Positions 1 through 5,475 of a stretch of DNA of 7,796 nt are shown piece by piece. A program made the position numbers and the translations under genes. Origin of the DNA: an uncultured Eubacteriales bacterium. GTDB taxonomy: Bacteria; Bacillota; Clostridia; Monoglobales; Monoglobaceae. The stretch covers positions 1 through 7,796 of the forward strand of contig URZD01000103.1 of assembly GCA_900552305.1 (NCBI GenBank), written 5' to 3'. Positions within the stretch are counted from its first letter, which is position 1. Each line of letters starts with the position of its first letter. The notes beneath the pieces are model-generated. The model saw only the letters and a list, made by a program, of their open reading frames with translations. It made no database searches and had not been told where the DNA came from.

Positions 1-44
1 GCTGCTTCTAGTGCTTTTTTCTTTTCTAAATTATCTGTACTCAT
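1..44 (-). CDS. recA: N-terminus of probable recombinase RecA (partial, runs off left edge)
   Basis: Only the first 14 codons plus two bases are visible, reading MSTDNLEKKKALEA on the minus strand. A short charged lead followed by KKKALEAA resembles the start of Firmicute RecA proteins, where it leads into the QIEKQFGKG segment, but none of the diagnostic ATPase motifs lie inside the window. The start is well supported: a GGGAGG ribosome binding site at 51-56 sits 6 bases upstream of the ATG, and a promoter lies just beyond. RecA forms filaments on single-stranded DNA for homologous recombination and stimulates LexA self-cleavage. It is transcribed in the same direction as rlmH but separated from it by a terminator, so it is a separate unit. 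The identity is an inference from a very short peptide; another protein with a lysine-rich start is possible. Confidence 0.6.
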   Translation of the reverse strand, partial: MSTDNLEKKKALEA

Positions 45-77
45 AAAAATCCTCCCACCCCAAAATTTAATATATAT

Positions 78-106
78 ATGATACCACATTTATTGAAAAA
101 TAGCAA
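78..106 (-). promoter_or_regulatory. Promoter of the probable recA gene
   Basis: Minus strand: a -35 TTGCTA (101-106), a 17-base spacer and a -10 TATCAT (78-83) preceded by TGG, an extended -10 element. Transcription would start near 71, giving a leader of about 27 bases that contains the GGGAGG ribosome binding site. A second TATAAT on the same strand (127-132) lacks a recognisable -35. No Firmicute-type SOS box (GAAC-N4-GTTC) is visible around either. Confidence 0.55.
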
Positions 107-190
107 GTATTCACCTATATAAAGAGATTATACAACAATTTTTAAATAAAGTTGTGACAAAAGTGTGAATTTTGGAAAATTTTTTTCAAG

Positions 191-225
191 ACAAAAATAA
201 AAAGGAGCATGACTTGTCATGCCCC
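191..225 (-). terminator. Rho-independent terminator after rlmH
   Basis: On the minus strand, GGGGCATGAC and GTCATGCTCC (204-225) pair around a tight loop with a single mismatch near the base. A T-rich run (TTTTTATTTTTGT, 203-191) follows at once. It lies 24 bases after the rlmH stop and closes the hydrolase-regulator-rlmH cluster before the recA promoter. On the plus strand no T-run follows directly, so it works mainly in one direction. Confidence 0.88.
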
Positions 226-248
226 GCATAAATCGGTTTTTGCATATC

Positions 249-731
249 CTATTTGTGATAGGTTTTGCCCTCGGTTATGGTAAAACCGCGGTAAAGCTGC
301 TCCGCGAGAATTACGCGCATAAGCATATGCGGAAAGGTCATCTCTGAAAAACTAAGCCTTACGTCGGAAAGCGCTTTTATTTTTTCGTCAAGACCGAAGG
401 AGCCGCCTATTATAAATGCGATTTTGCTTATTCCGCGGATTGAGTAGCTGGAGATAAGCTCCGCAAAACGCTTGGAGGTCATTTGCTTTCCCTCAACGCA
501 GAGTGAAATCACAGCCGCGCCCTGCGGAATTTTTGCCGAGATACGCTCGCCCTCTCTTTCAAGAACAAGCTGCTTTTCGCGGGTGGAGGGGGAGTCGGGC
601 GTTTTTTCGTCCTTCACCTCGACAACCTCGAATTTGCAGTATGCGGAAAGCCGCTTTGCGTATTCGTCCAATGCCTCGCGCAGATATTTTTCTTTTATTT
701 TGCCTACGGCAATAAGTGTAACCGATACCAT
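249..731 (-). CDS. rlmH: 23S rRNA (pseudouridine1915-N3)-methyltransferase RlmH
   Basis: RlmH uses S-adenosylmethionine to methylate N3 of pseudouridine 1915 in helix 69 of 23S rRNA, acting late on assembled 70S ribosomes. The 160 residues match the usual 155-160 of this SPOUT-fold, trefoil-knot family. Visible hallmarks are the start VTLIAVGKIK (residues 4-13), the cofactor-pocket motif IGGSFGLD (108-115), the knot segment MTFPHMLMRVILAEQLYR (131-148) and the terminal YHK, all typical of the family. The protein is complete. The ATG lies five bases after the response-regulator stop, with only a weak AGGCG-type ribosome binding site overlapping that gene's end, so translation is probably coupled. 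RlmH commonly ends the wal cluster in Bacillales, which fits the neighbouring WalR-like gene. A terminator follows. Confidence 0.96.
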   Translation of the reverse strand: MVSVTLIAVGKIKEKYLREALDEYAKRLSAYCKFEVVEVKDEKTPDSPSTREKQLVLEREGERISAKIPQGAAVISLCVEGKQMTSKRFAELISSYSIRGISKIAFIIGGSFGLDEKIKALSDVRLSFSEMTFPHMLMRVILAEQLYRGFTITEGKTYHK

Positions 732-736
732 ATCGC

Positions 737-1432
737 TTACGCCTGAAAATAGTAGCCGACGCCGCGCTTTGTCATTATATACTTAGGGTCGGACGGGTCG
801 TCCTCAATTTTTTCGCGCAGGCGGCGGACGGTAACGTCAACCGTTCTTACATCGCCGTAGTATTCGTAATCCCAAACGCTTTCCAGCAGCTTTTGACGTG
901 AAAATATCTTGTTCGGCTGGCTTGCAAGGTATTTTATAAGGTCAAATTCGCGTATGGTCAGATTGATAAGCTGTCCGTTTTTGTAAAGCTCATAGCGGTT
1001 GAAGTCAAGCGTAAAACAGCCGATTTCGAGATTTTCCTCCGCGGGCGAGTCGCTGTCGGGCAACGGCAGCTCGGTTCTTCTGAGGTTTGCCTTGATTCGT
1101 GCCATAAGCTCGCGCAGACTAAACGGCTTTGTCATGTAGTCGTCCGCGCCAAGCTCCAGTCCCAAAACCTTGTCAACCTCTTCTTCGCGTGCGGTCAGCA
1201 TGATTATCGGAACAGAGGAGGTTTCGCGTATTTTGCGGCATACGGAAAAGCCGTCGAGTTTCGGCAGCATTACGTCAAGCAGAATAAGGTCGGGATTAAT
1301 TGTCCGCGCTTTGCTCACAGCGTCCTCGCCGTCATACGCCTCGAAAACTATATAACCATCTTTCTGAAGGTTTATTTTTAATATCTCAACAATAGGTTTT
1401 TCGTCATCTACAACTAAAATTTTCTTTTCCAT
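737..1432 (-). CDS. walR: OmpR/PhoB-family response regulator, WalR (YycF)-like
   Basis: This is a complete 231-residue two-component regulator. Receiver domain (about 4-118): acidic pair D9/D10, phospho-acceptor D53 in LLDVMLP, T80 in MLTAR and K102 in TKPFS. The C-terminal winged helix (about 133-230) carries the segment YEYYGDVRTVDVTVRRLREK followed by IEDDP and ends TKRGVGYYF. Both parts closely resemble WalR/YycF, the essential regulator of wall hydrolases and cell-wall homeostasis in Firmicutes; PhoP-type and VanR-type regulators usually diverge in the recognition-helix region. The start ATG has GGAG (1439-1442) six bases upstream. It sits between an M23 wall hydrolase (82 bases upstream) and rlmH (5 bases downstream). 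No histidine kinase gene is adjacent, which is unusual for walR. WalR-type boxes precede the hydrolase, suggesting control of its own cluster. Calling it WalR rather than another OmpR-family member is strong but based on pattern only. Confidence 0.88.
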   Translation of the reverse strand: MEKKILVVDDEKPIVEILKINLQKDGYIVFEAYDGEDAVSKARTINPDLILLDVMLPKLDGFSVCRKIRETSSVPIIMLTAREEEVDKVLGLELGADDYMTKPFSLRELMARIKANLRRTELPLPDSDSPAEENLEIGCFTLDFNRYELYKNGQLINLTIREFDLIKYLASQPNKIFSRQKLLESVWDYEYYGDVRTVDVTVRRLREKIEDDPSDPKYIMTKRGVGYYFQA

Positions 1433-1514
1433 TTTACTCTCCGTTTCGCTGCCCTTTTAAAAATACCTTATTTTCGGGCATAAAATAGATTAAGCGATTA
1501 GCATTTTACTGCTA

Positions 1515-3023
1515 TCAATAGCCTACATAGGTAAGCGGGTCAACAAACGAGCCGTTTTTCTTAACCTCGAAGTGGAGGTGTGTGCCGGTGCTTCTGCCGG
1601 TGTTACCCATTTTTGCGACCTCATCGCCTTTTGCAACCCTGTCGCCGACCTTGACAGTGAGGGACGCACAGTGTCCGTAGCCTGTCTGATAGCCGTTTTC
1701 ATGATTTATTACGACATAATTTCCGTATCCTGACATCCATCCGGCATAGGTTACAACGCCGCCGTCAGCCGCCTTGATTGACGAATTGTAGCTACCGGCA
1801 ATATCGATTCCCGTGTGACGTCTGCCCCAGCGCGAGCCGTAGCGTGACGAAAGACTGCCGTATGTCGGACGTGCAAACGTACCCGAGCCTGTGGTTGCGG
1901 GGCGTTCCTTTGTACCGACCTTTTCAATTTGCTTTACGGGCGCCGTAATTGTTTCTGTTTCAAGGACGTTTCTGTCCTGTTCAACGCCGTTGACCTTTGT
2001 AATACGTGCAAGAACGCGCGCCTCACCGTTTTGACCCTGCTGGGCAACGACTGTTGTATTCTTATATATAGTGTTGTCGTCAACCTTTTCAACCTCATAC
2101 GGTATCGGCTCAACAAGCGATGCGGTCTGTACCGTTCTGACCGAAAGCAGAGGAACAGATTCCTCAACCTTTATCGTGATGCCGTCGCGGATGTTCTCGC
2201 TGAGGTTTTCGTTGATAGCAAGAAGGTGTTCGACTGTCGTATCATATGCCGCGGCAATTCCCCACAGCGTGTCGTTAGGCTGAACAGTGTAGGAGGCAAG
2301 CTCCTTTGAGTTTCCCGAGAGTATGTCCAAAGCCTCCTCGGGAGTTTCAAGCATACCTACATGAAGGAAGTCCTTTTTTACCTCGGTTTTTTCGCAGAAG
2401 TCAACAACCATATCATCGGTAATTTCCTCGCCTGTATATTTCTGTTTGTATTTATTCAAAACCCAGTTTGCCGCGTCATTGCTCGAAACGCCGAAAATCG
2501 GCTTTCCGTCAATATAAACCGCGTAGCAGTCAACCATTGCGTCAACCTCTGAAAGAAGAGTGCTGCAAATCTCATCTTTGTCAACAATATTGTCGGTGGA
2601 TACAAGCCGCCTTACAAAAACAGGTGTTTTGTCATAGCTCTCGCCGAGGTATGTTCCGATTTTGTCGCTTACCTCCGAGATTGCTGCATATACAGTGTCG
2701 CTGTCGGTCACCATTCCGATGTTTTCTCCGTCAACAAACACCTCATAGCCGAGCTTATAGTGCAGCGAGTTGAACGCGGCACAGATTGCTGCTGCGGTAA
2801 CGATGCTGACCGCGCCGAAAGCAATCTGCGAACGGAACTCCCGCCACAGGCTGCGGACGTGCAGTCTGTAATCTTCCGAAATCCTGCATATAAATCCGTC
2901 CATACGTCTTTTAATATTGGAAAAGGGTTTAAACCCTGTTCTTTTTCTTGATTTTGAGTTACCGAGAATGTCCTCCGGACTGAATGAATGAAATTCTTCC
3001 TCGGGTTTTACGGTTTTTTGCAA
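1515..3023 (-). CDS. Membrane-anchored LysM-G5-M23 peptidoglycan hydrolase
   Basis: This 502-residue protein is probably a zinc endopeptidase that cuts peptide cross-links of the wall outside the membrane. A basic cytoplasmic tail of about 65 residues precedes one membrane helix (about 67-84). Two related modules follow (93-122 and 167-196, each with a YxV-aromatic/aliphatic-DG pattern). Next come a LysM peptidoglycan-binding domain (about 243-286, YTVQPNDTLWGIA), a G5 domain (about 295-370) and a C-terminal M23 (LytM-type) domain (about 390-500). M23 catalytic residues are present: H403 and D407 in GRRHTGIDIAG, H451 in YGH, and H482/H484 in THLHFEV, so it should be active rather than a degenerate EnvC-like form. 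The start codon is TTG (3021-3023), supported by AAGGAG (3031-3036) seven bases upstream. It is the first gene of a probable cluster with the WalR-like regulator, whose family controls such hydrolases. No cleavable signal peptide is evident; a type II membrane anchor is more likely. Confidence 0.92.
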   Translation of the reverse strand: MQKTVKPEEEFHSFSPEDILGNSKSRKRTGFKPFSNIKRRMDGFICRISEDYRLHVRSLWREFRSQIAFGAVSIVTAAAICAAFNSLHYKLGYEVFVDGENIGMVTDSDTVYAAISEVSDKIGTYLGESYDKTPVFVRRLVSTDNIVDKDEICSTLLSEVDAMVDCYAVYIDGKPIFGVSSNDAANWVLNKYKQKYTGEEITDDMVVDFCEKTEVKKDFLHVGMLETPEEALDILSGNSKELASYTVQPNDTLWGIAAAYDTTVEHLLAINENLSENIRDGITIKVEESVPLLSVRTVQTASLVEPIPYEVEKVDDNTIYKNTTVVAQQGQNGEARVLARITKVNGVEQDRNVLETETITAPVKQIEKVGTKERPATTGSGTFARPTYGSLSSRYGSRWGRRHTGIDIAGSYNSSIKAADGGVVTYAGWMSGYGNYVVINHENGYQTGYGHCASLTVKVGDRVAKGDEVAKMGNTGRSTGTHLHFEVKKNGSFVDPLTYVGY

Positions 3024-3056
3024 AAAATCACTCCTTATTTTTAAATATACCTGCCT

Positions 3057-3085
3057 ATATTAACACATAAATATTACGGGTTTTT
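3057..3085 (-). promoter_or_regulatory. Possible WalR-activated promoter P2 of the hydrolase gene
   Basis: On the minus strand TGT immediately precedes TAATAT (3057-3062), giving an extended -10, while the -35 position at 17-base spacing reads AAAAAC (3080-3085), far from consensus. A poor -35 with activator boxes directly upstream (3095-3122) is the usual layout of an activator-dependent promoter. Transcription would start near 3050, giving a short leader of about 27 bases that includes the AAGGAG ribosome binding site. It is weaker on sequence than P1. Confidence 0.4.
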
Positions 3086-3094
3086 AAAAAGAAC

Positions 3095-3122
3095 ATTACA
3101 CTTTTATTACAAAAATGTTACA
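3095..3122 (-). promoter_or_regulatory. Triple WalR-type box (three TGTAAY repeats, 11-bp period)
   Basis: Reading the minus strand: TGTAAC (3117-3122), five bases, TGTAAT (3106-3111), five bases, TGTAAT (3095-3100). The published WalR/YycF consensus is TGTWAH-N5-TGTWAH, so both adjacent pairs match with no mismatch and at the exact spacing. The site precedes a wall-hydrolase gene whose downstream neighbour encodes a WalR-like regulator. It lies at about +5 to +32 of promoter P1 and about -45 to -72 of possible promoter P2, so repression of P1, activation of P2, or both are possible. Confidence 0.72.
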
Positions 3123-3132
3123 AACTGATTAT

Positions 3133-3161
3133 ATTGTACACCAATACCGAAAAAAAATCAA
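3133..3161 (-). promoter_or_regulatory. Vegetative promoter P1 of the M23 hydrolase gene
   Basis: On the minus strand a -35 TTGATT (3156-3161) and a -10 TACAAT (3133-3138) are separated by exactly 17 bases, a good sigma-A arrangement. Transcription would start near 3126, giving a leader of about 100 bases to the TTG start. The WalR-like boxes begin a few bases after this start point, so a bound regulator could block P1. Confidence 0.6.
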
Positions 3162-3326
3162 CCCTTTTAGGGAAAAATAAATGTAAAAGACATAAATTTT
3201 TTACCCGTAATTTGGATTTTATGCGATTTTGCGGTAAAAATCAGGTTGACAAAAATATGCCAGGACAAAAAAACGATATTTTTATCATAAAACTTTTATA
3301 TTAAAAAAGCGAAAAATATGATATTT

Positions 3327-3332
3327 TATAAT
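3327..3332 (+). promoter_or_regulatory. -10 element of possible sugar operon promoter
   Basis: A perfect TATAAT lies 40 bases before the start codon of the isomerase gene, implying a start near 3339 and a leader of about 34 bases ending in GGAGG (3358-3362, ten bases before ATG). At 16-18 base spacing the -35 position is an A-run with no match to TTGACA, so an activator may be needed. No clear cre or other operator was recognised. Confidence 0.38.
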
Positions 3333-3372
3333 GTAAATAAGATATATACAGTAAAACGGAGGTAAAAAAACA

Positions 3373-4338
3373 ATGAAATTGGGTGTTATGAATCCTGTTC
3401 TCAACTCATATCCGCTTGAGGACGCGCTTAAATATCTGCACGGTTTGGGTGTACAGAGCCTTGAGGTCGGTGCGGGAGGTTTTCCCGGAAACGTACATCT
3501 GAAGCCTGAGGAGCTTATCGGAAAGCCGGAGGCCGTAAAGGCATACCGCGCGTTGTTTGATAAATATGAAATAGAGATTGCGGCGATTTCGTGTCACGGA
3601 AATCCGCTCCACCCGCAGAAAGAGATTGCGGAAAAATTCCACAATGAGTTTATAAACGCAATACTTGCGGCAGAGGCTCTCGGAGTTGATACAATAATCG
3701 GTTTTGCGGGATGCCCGGGCGACAGCGAAAATTCGATGTATCCCAACTGGGTAACCTGTCCGTGGCCGGACGATTTCGGTAAAATTCTTGACTGGCAGTG
3801 GAACGAGAAGGTTATTCCGTACTGGAAGAAAACCGCGGAATTTGCAAAGCAGCACGGTATAAAGAAGATTGCGTTTGAAATGCACCCCGGTTTTGTCGTT
3901 TACAATCCGGAAACGCTGCTTAGACTCCGCGCGGCGGTAGGCGATATAATAGGCGCGAATGTTGACCCGAGCCACCTGTTCTGGCAGGGAATCAACCCGG
4001 TATCGGCAATAAAGGCGCTTAAAGGCGCTATTTATCACTTCCATGCAAAGGACACAAAAATTGACGAAAGAAACTGTGCGGTAAACGGTGTGCTTGATAC
4101 AAAGAGCTACGGCAAGATAGCGGATCGTTCATGGGTATTCAGAACAATCGGTTACGGTCACGGCAAAGAGGTGTGGAACGATATAATCAGTATGCTTAAA
4201 ACGGTAGGCTATGACGGCGTTATCAGCATCGAGCATGAGGACGGTCTTATGTCGCCGAACGAGGGTCTTGAAAAGGCTATTGCCTTCCTTAAAGATGTAC
4301 TTATATACGAGAATGCAGGAGAAATGTGGTGGGCATAA
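3373..4338 (+). CDS. Sugar phosphate isomerase/epimerase-like TIM-barrel protein (AP endonuclease 2 superfamily)
   Basis: This is a complete 321-residue cytoplasmic protein of the xylose-isomerase-like TIM-barrel superfamily, whose members use a divalent metal to isomerise, epimerise, dehydrate or cleave sugars and inositols. Barrel-end residues that probably bind metal and substrate are visible: H75 in ISCHGNP, E169 and H171 in AFEMHPG, D198 and H201 in NVDPSHLFWQG, H224 in YHFHAKD and E287 in SIEHED. A tryptophan-rich insert (about 114-151, GCPGDSENSMYPNW onward) and the WW near the C-terminus recur in this subgroup. The start follows GGAGG (3358-3362). Its stop overlaps the start of a Gfo/Idh/MocA oxidoreductase (TAATG), so the two are co-translated and probably act on the same substrate. 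Candidate roles are a keto-sugar epimerase, an inosose dehydratase-like enzyme, or a 3-keto-glycoside lyase; the sequence does not decide. The family call is firm, the reaction unknown. Confidence 0.88.
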   Translation: MKLGVMNPVLNSYPLEDALKYLHGLGVQSLEVGAGGFPGNVHLKPEELIGKPEAVKAYRALFDKYEIEIAAISCHGNPLHPQKEIAEKFHNEFINAILAAEALGVDTIIGFAGCPGDSENSMYPNWVTCPWPDDFGKILDWQWNEKVIPYWKKTAEFAKQHGIKKIAFEMHPGFVVYNPETLLRLRAAVGDIIGANVDPSHLFWQGINPVSAIKALKGAIYHFHAKDTKIDERNCAVNGVLDTKSYGKIADRSWVFRTIGYGHGKEVWNDIISMLKTVGYDGVISIEHEDGLMSPNEGLEKAIAFLKDVLIYENAGEMWWA

Positions 4339-5405
4339 TGAAGGATAAATACTTACTTGGAATTATAGGCTTCGGCGGAATGGCGGGAAACCATTTCAAG
4401 CAGCTCAGCAAGGGAAATACCAAGGTACAGATAAAGGGCGTATGGGATATAAACCCGGAGCGGCTGACGGTCGCGAAGGAAAAGGGTCTTGTGGCGTACA
4501 CATCCGAGGATGAAATCATAAACGACCCGGAGATAGATATTATCCTTGTGGCAGCGACAAACGATTTTCATAAATCACTTGCGATAAAGGCGCTCAGAGC
4601 GGGCAAGCACGTTCTTTGCGAAAAGCCGGCAACGATGACATCCGTAGAGCTGGAAGAAGTTATGCAGGTTGCAAAGGAATGTGACAGAGTTTTTACGGTT
4701 GACCAAAACCGCCGTACAAACCGCGACTTTGTTCTTATGCGCAGGACGGTGGAAAGCGGAGTTATCGGCAAGCCGTACGTTATCGAGTCGAGAGTTGAAG
4801 GTTCGCGCGGAGTTCCGGCGGGTTGGAGAACAGAGAAGGAAAAAGGCGGCGGAATGATGCTTGACTGGGGCGTTCACCTTATAGACCAGATAATGTATAT
4901 GGTCGACGAGAAGGTCACAAACGTATTCTGCAAAATGTATTCGATAAACTATCCCGAGGTTGACGATAACCTAAGGCTGACAATGACGTTTGAAAGCGGC
5001 TTGACGGCACATATCGAGGTTTCGACAAACAACTTCATCTCGCACCCGCGCTGGTACGTTCTGGGTAAGGACGGAACGCTCCAGATTGACGACTGGGCGT
5101 GCGGCGGAAGGGTCGTAAAGTGCCTTGAAAGACAGGATAAGTGGGCGGACGAAATTCAGACCATAAAGGCGGGACCGACCAAGACGATGGCGCCGAGAAG
5201 TCCCGAAACGGTGGAAACAATTCCGCTTTCGGAGCCGACAGACGTAGAGGATAATCTGGATGTTGTCTACAGACAGCTTGTTGACGCGATTGAGGGCAAA
5301 GCGGAGCTGACTATCAAGCCGGAGCAGGCGCTCAGGGTTATGAAGGTAATGGAGGCTGCGTTTGAGTCTGCGGAGACGGGCAATGCAATACATTTGAATA
5401 TTTAA
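4338..5405 (+). CDS. Gfo/Idh/MocA-family NAD(P)-dependent sugar oxidoreductase
   Basis: With the ATG start the protein has 355 residues, typical of the family. The N-terminal Rossmann fold shows GFGGMA (11-16), an acidic D37 after the second strand (VWDINPE), which favours NAD, and the family EKP motif (95-97) with K96 the likely catalytic lysine. The C-terminal half has GGGMMLDWGVHLID (170-183), with D176 and H180 as the usual catalytic acid and histidine. The family interconverts hydroxyl and keto groups on sugars, inositols and glycosides. Start choice: ATG 4338 overlaps the preceding stop (TAATG) with GGTGG four to five bases upstream. In-frame GTG codons at 4326 and 4329 are alternatives, and AGGAG (4317-4321) is best placed for GTG 4329; they would add three or four residues ahead of the Rossmann fold. 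A terminator hairpin starts eight bases after the stop. Substrate not determinable; probably shared with the upstream TIM-barrel enzyme. Confidence 0.93.
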   Translation: MKDKYLLGIIGFGGMAGNHFKQLSKGNTKVQIKGVWDINPERLTVAKEKGLVAYTSEDEIINDPEIDIILVAATNDFHKSLAIKALRAGKHVLCEKPATMTSVELEEVMQVAKECDRVFTVDQNRRTNRDFVLMRRTVESGVIGKPYVIESRVEGSRGVPAGWRTEKEKGGGMMLDWGVHLIDQIMYMVDEKVTNVFCKMYSINYPEVDDNLRLTMTFESGLTAHIEVSTNNFISHPRWYVLGKDGTLQIDDWACGGRVVKCLERQDKWADEIQTIKAGPTKTMAPRSPETVETIPLSEPTDVEDNLDVVYRQLVDAIEGKAELTIKPEQALRVMKVMEAAFESAETGNAIHLNI

Positions 5406-5412
5406 AATTCAC

Positions 5413-5452
5413 AAACAAAGGGATAAAATACTATCCCTTTGTTTTAATTTTT
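5413..5452 (+). terminator. Strong Rho-independent terminator / possible leader attenuator
   Basis: AAACAAAGGGATA (5413-5425) and TATCCCTTTGTTT (5432-5444) form a 13-bp perfect stem with a six-base loop, followed by a T-rich tail (TTTTAATTTTT, 5442-5452). It ends the sugar operon. Because it sits only 23 bases before the next start codon, with no convincing promoter between, it could instead act as an attenuator controlling read-through into the GTPase-nuclease gene. Confidence 0.88.
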
Positions 5453-5453
5453 G

Positions 5454-5463
5454 AAAAAGGGAT
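5454..5463 (+). promoter_or_regulatory. Weak, possibly occluded ribosome binding site of the GTPase-NYN gene
   Basis: AAAAAGGGAT is the only Shine-Dalgarno-like sequence before ATG 5476. It is imperfect and about 14 bases from the start, longer than optimal. AAAGGGAT (5456-5463) can pair with ATCCCTTT (5433-5440), the descending arm of the terminator, so ribosome access and termination use competing structures. Confidence 0.4.
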
Positions 5464-5475
5464 TAAACAGTATTT

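Larger units (their letters stand above)
3024..3372. other. AT-rich divergent intergenic region
   Basis: These 349 bases separate the minus-strand hydrolase gene from the plus-strand sugar operon. I see no gene or RNA here. It holds two possible promoters and a triple WalR-like box for the hydrolase (3057-3161), a -10-like TATAAT for the sugar operon (3327-3332), and both ribosome binding sites (3031-3036 and 3358-3362). The part from about 3165 to 3320 has only weak structure: an imperfect long-range inverted repeat (TTTTTACC at 3198-3205, GGTAAAAA at 3233-3240), a short CCCTTTTAGGG palindrome (3162-3172), and a GATATTTT direct repeat (3275-3282, 3320-3327). Confidence 0.8.

Noticed and set aside
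249..270. SCC-type attachment site at the 3' end of rlmH
   Set aside because: The sequence near the stop resembles the staphylococcal SCC core only because it encodes the conserved terminal YHK; there are no recombinase genes, flanking repeats or inserted element.
1440..1490. Hairpin or promoter in the 82-base gap before the WalR-like gene
   Set aside because: TGCCC/GGGCA arms with an inner AAAATA/TATTTT pair are possible, but the stem is interrupted with no T-tail, and no convincing -35/-10 pair was found.
1929..2309. 126-codon plus-strand frame inside the M23 gene
   Set aside because: Overlaps the LysM/G5-coding region in antisense; the composition is cysteine- and arginine-rich without motifs.
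3162..3172. CCCTTTTAGGG palindrome
   Set aside because: The four-base arms are too short to claim as an operator or hairpin without comparative data, although it abuts the P1 -35.
3246..3251. TTGACA as -35 of a plus-strand promoter
   Set aside because: No -10-like hexamer lies 16-18 bases downstream (A-run instead), and the only good TATAAT is over 70 bases away.
3406..4044. 212-codon minus-strand frame opposite the TIM-barrel gene
   Set aside because: Shadow of a well-supported gene; no ribosome binding site or family motifs.
4326..4337. GTG start at 4326 for the Gfo/Idh/MocA gene
   Set aside because: AGGAG is only four bases away, too close for 4326. ATG 4338 gives the usual family N-terminus and a TAATG overlap. 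GTG 4329 remains possible.
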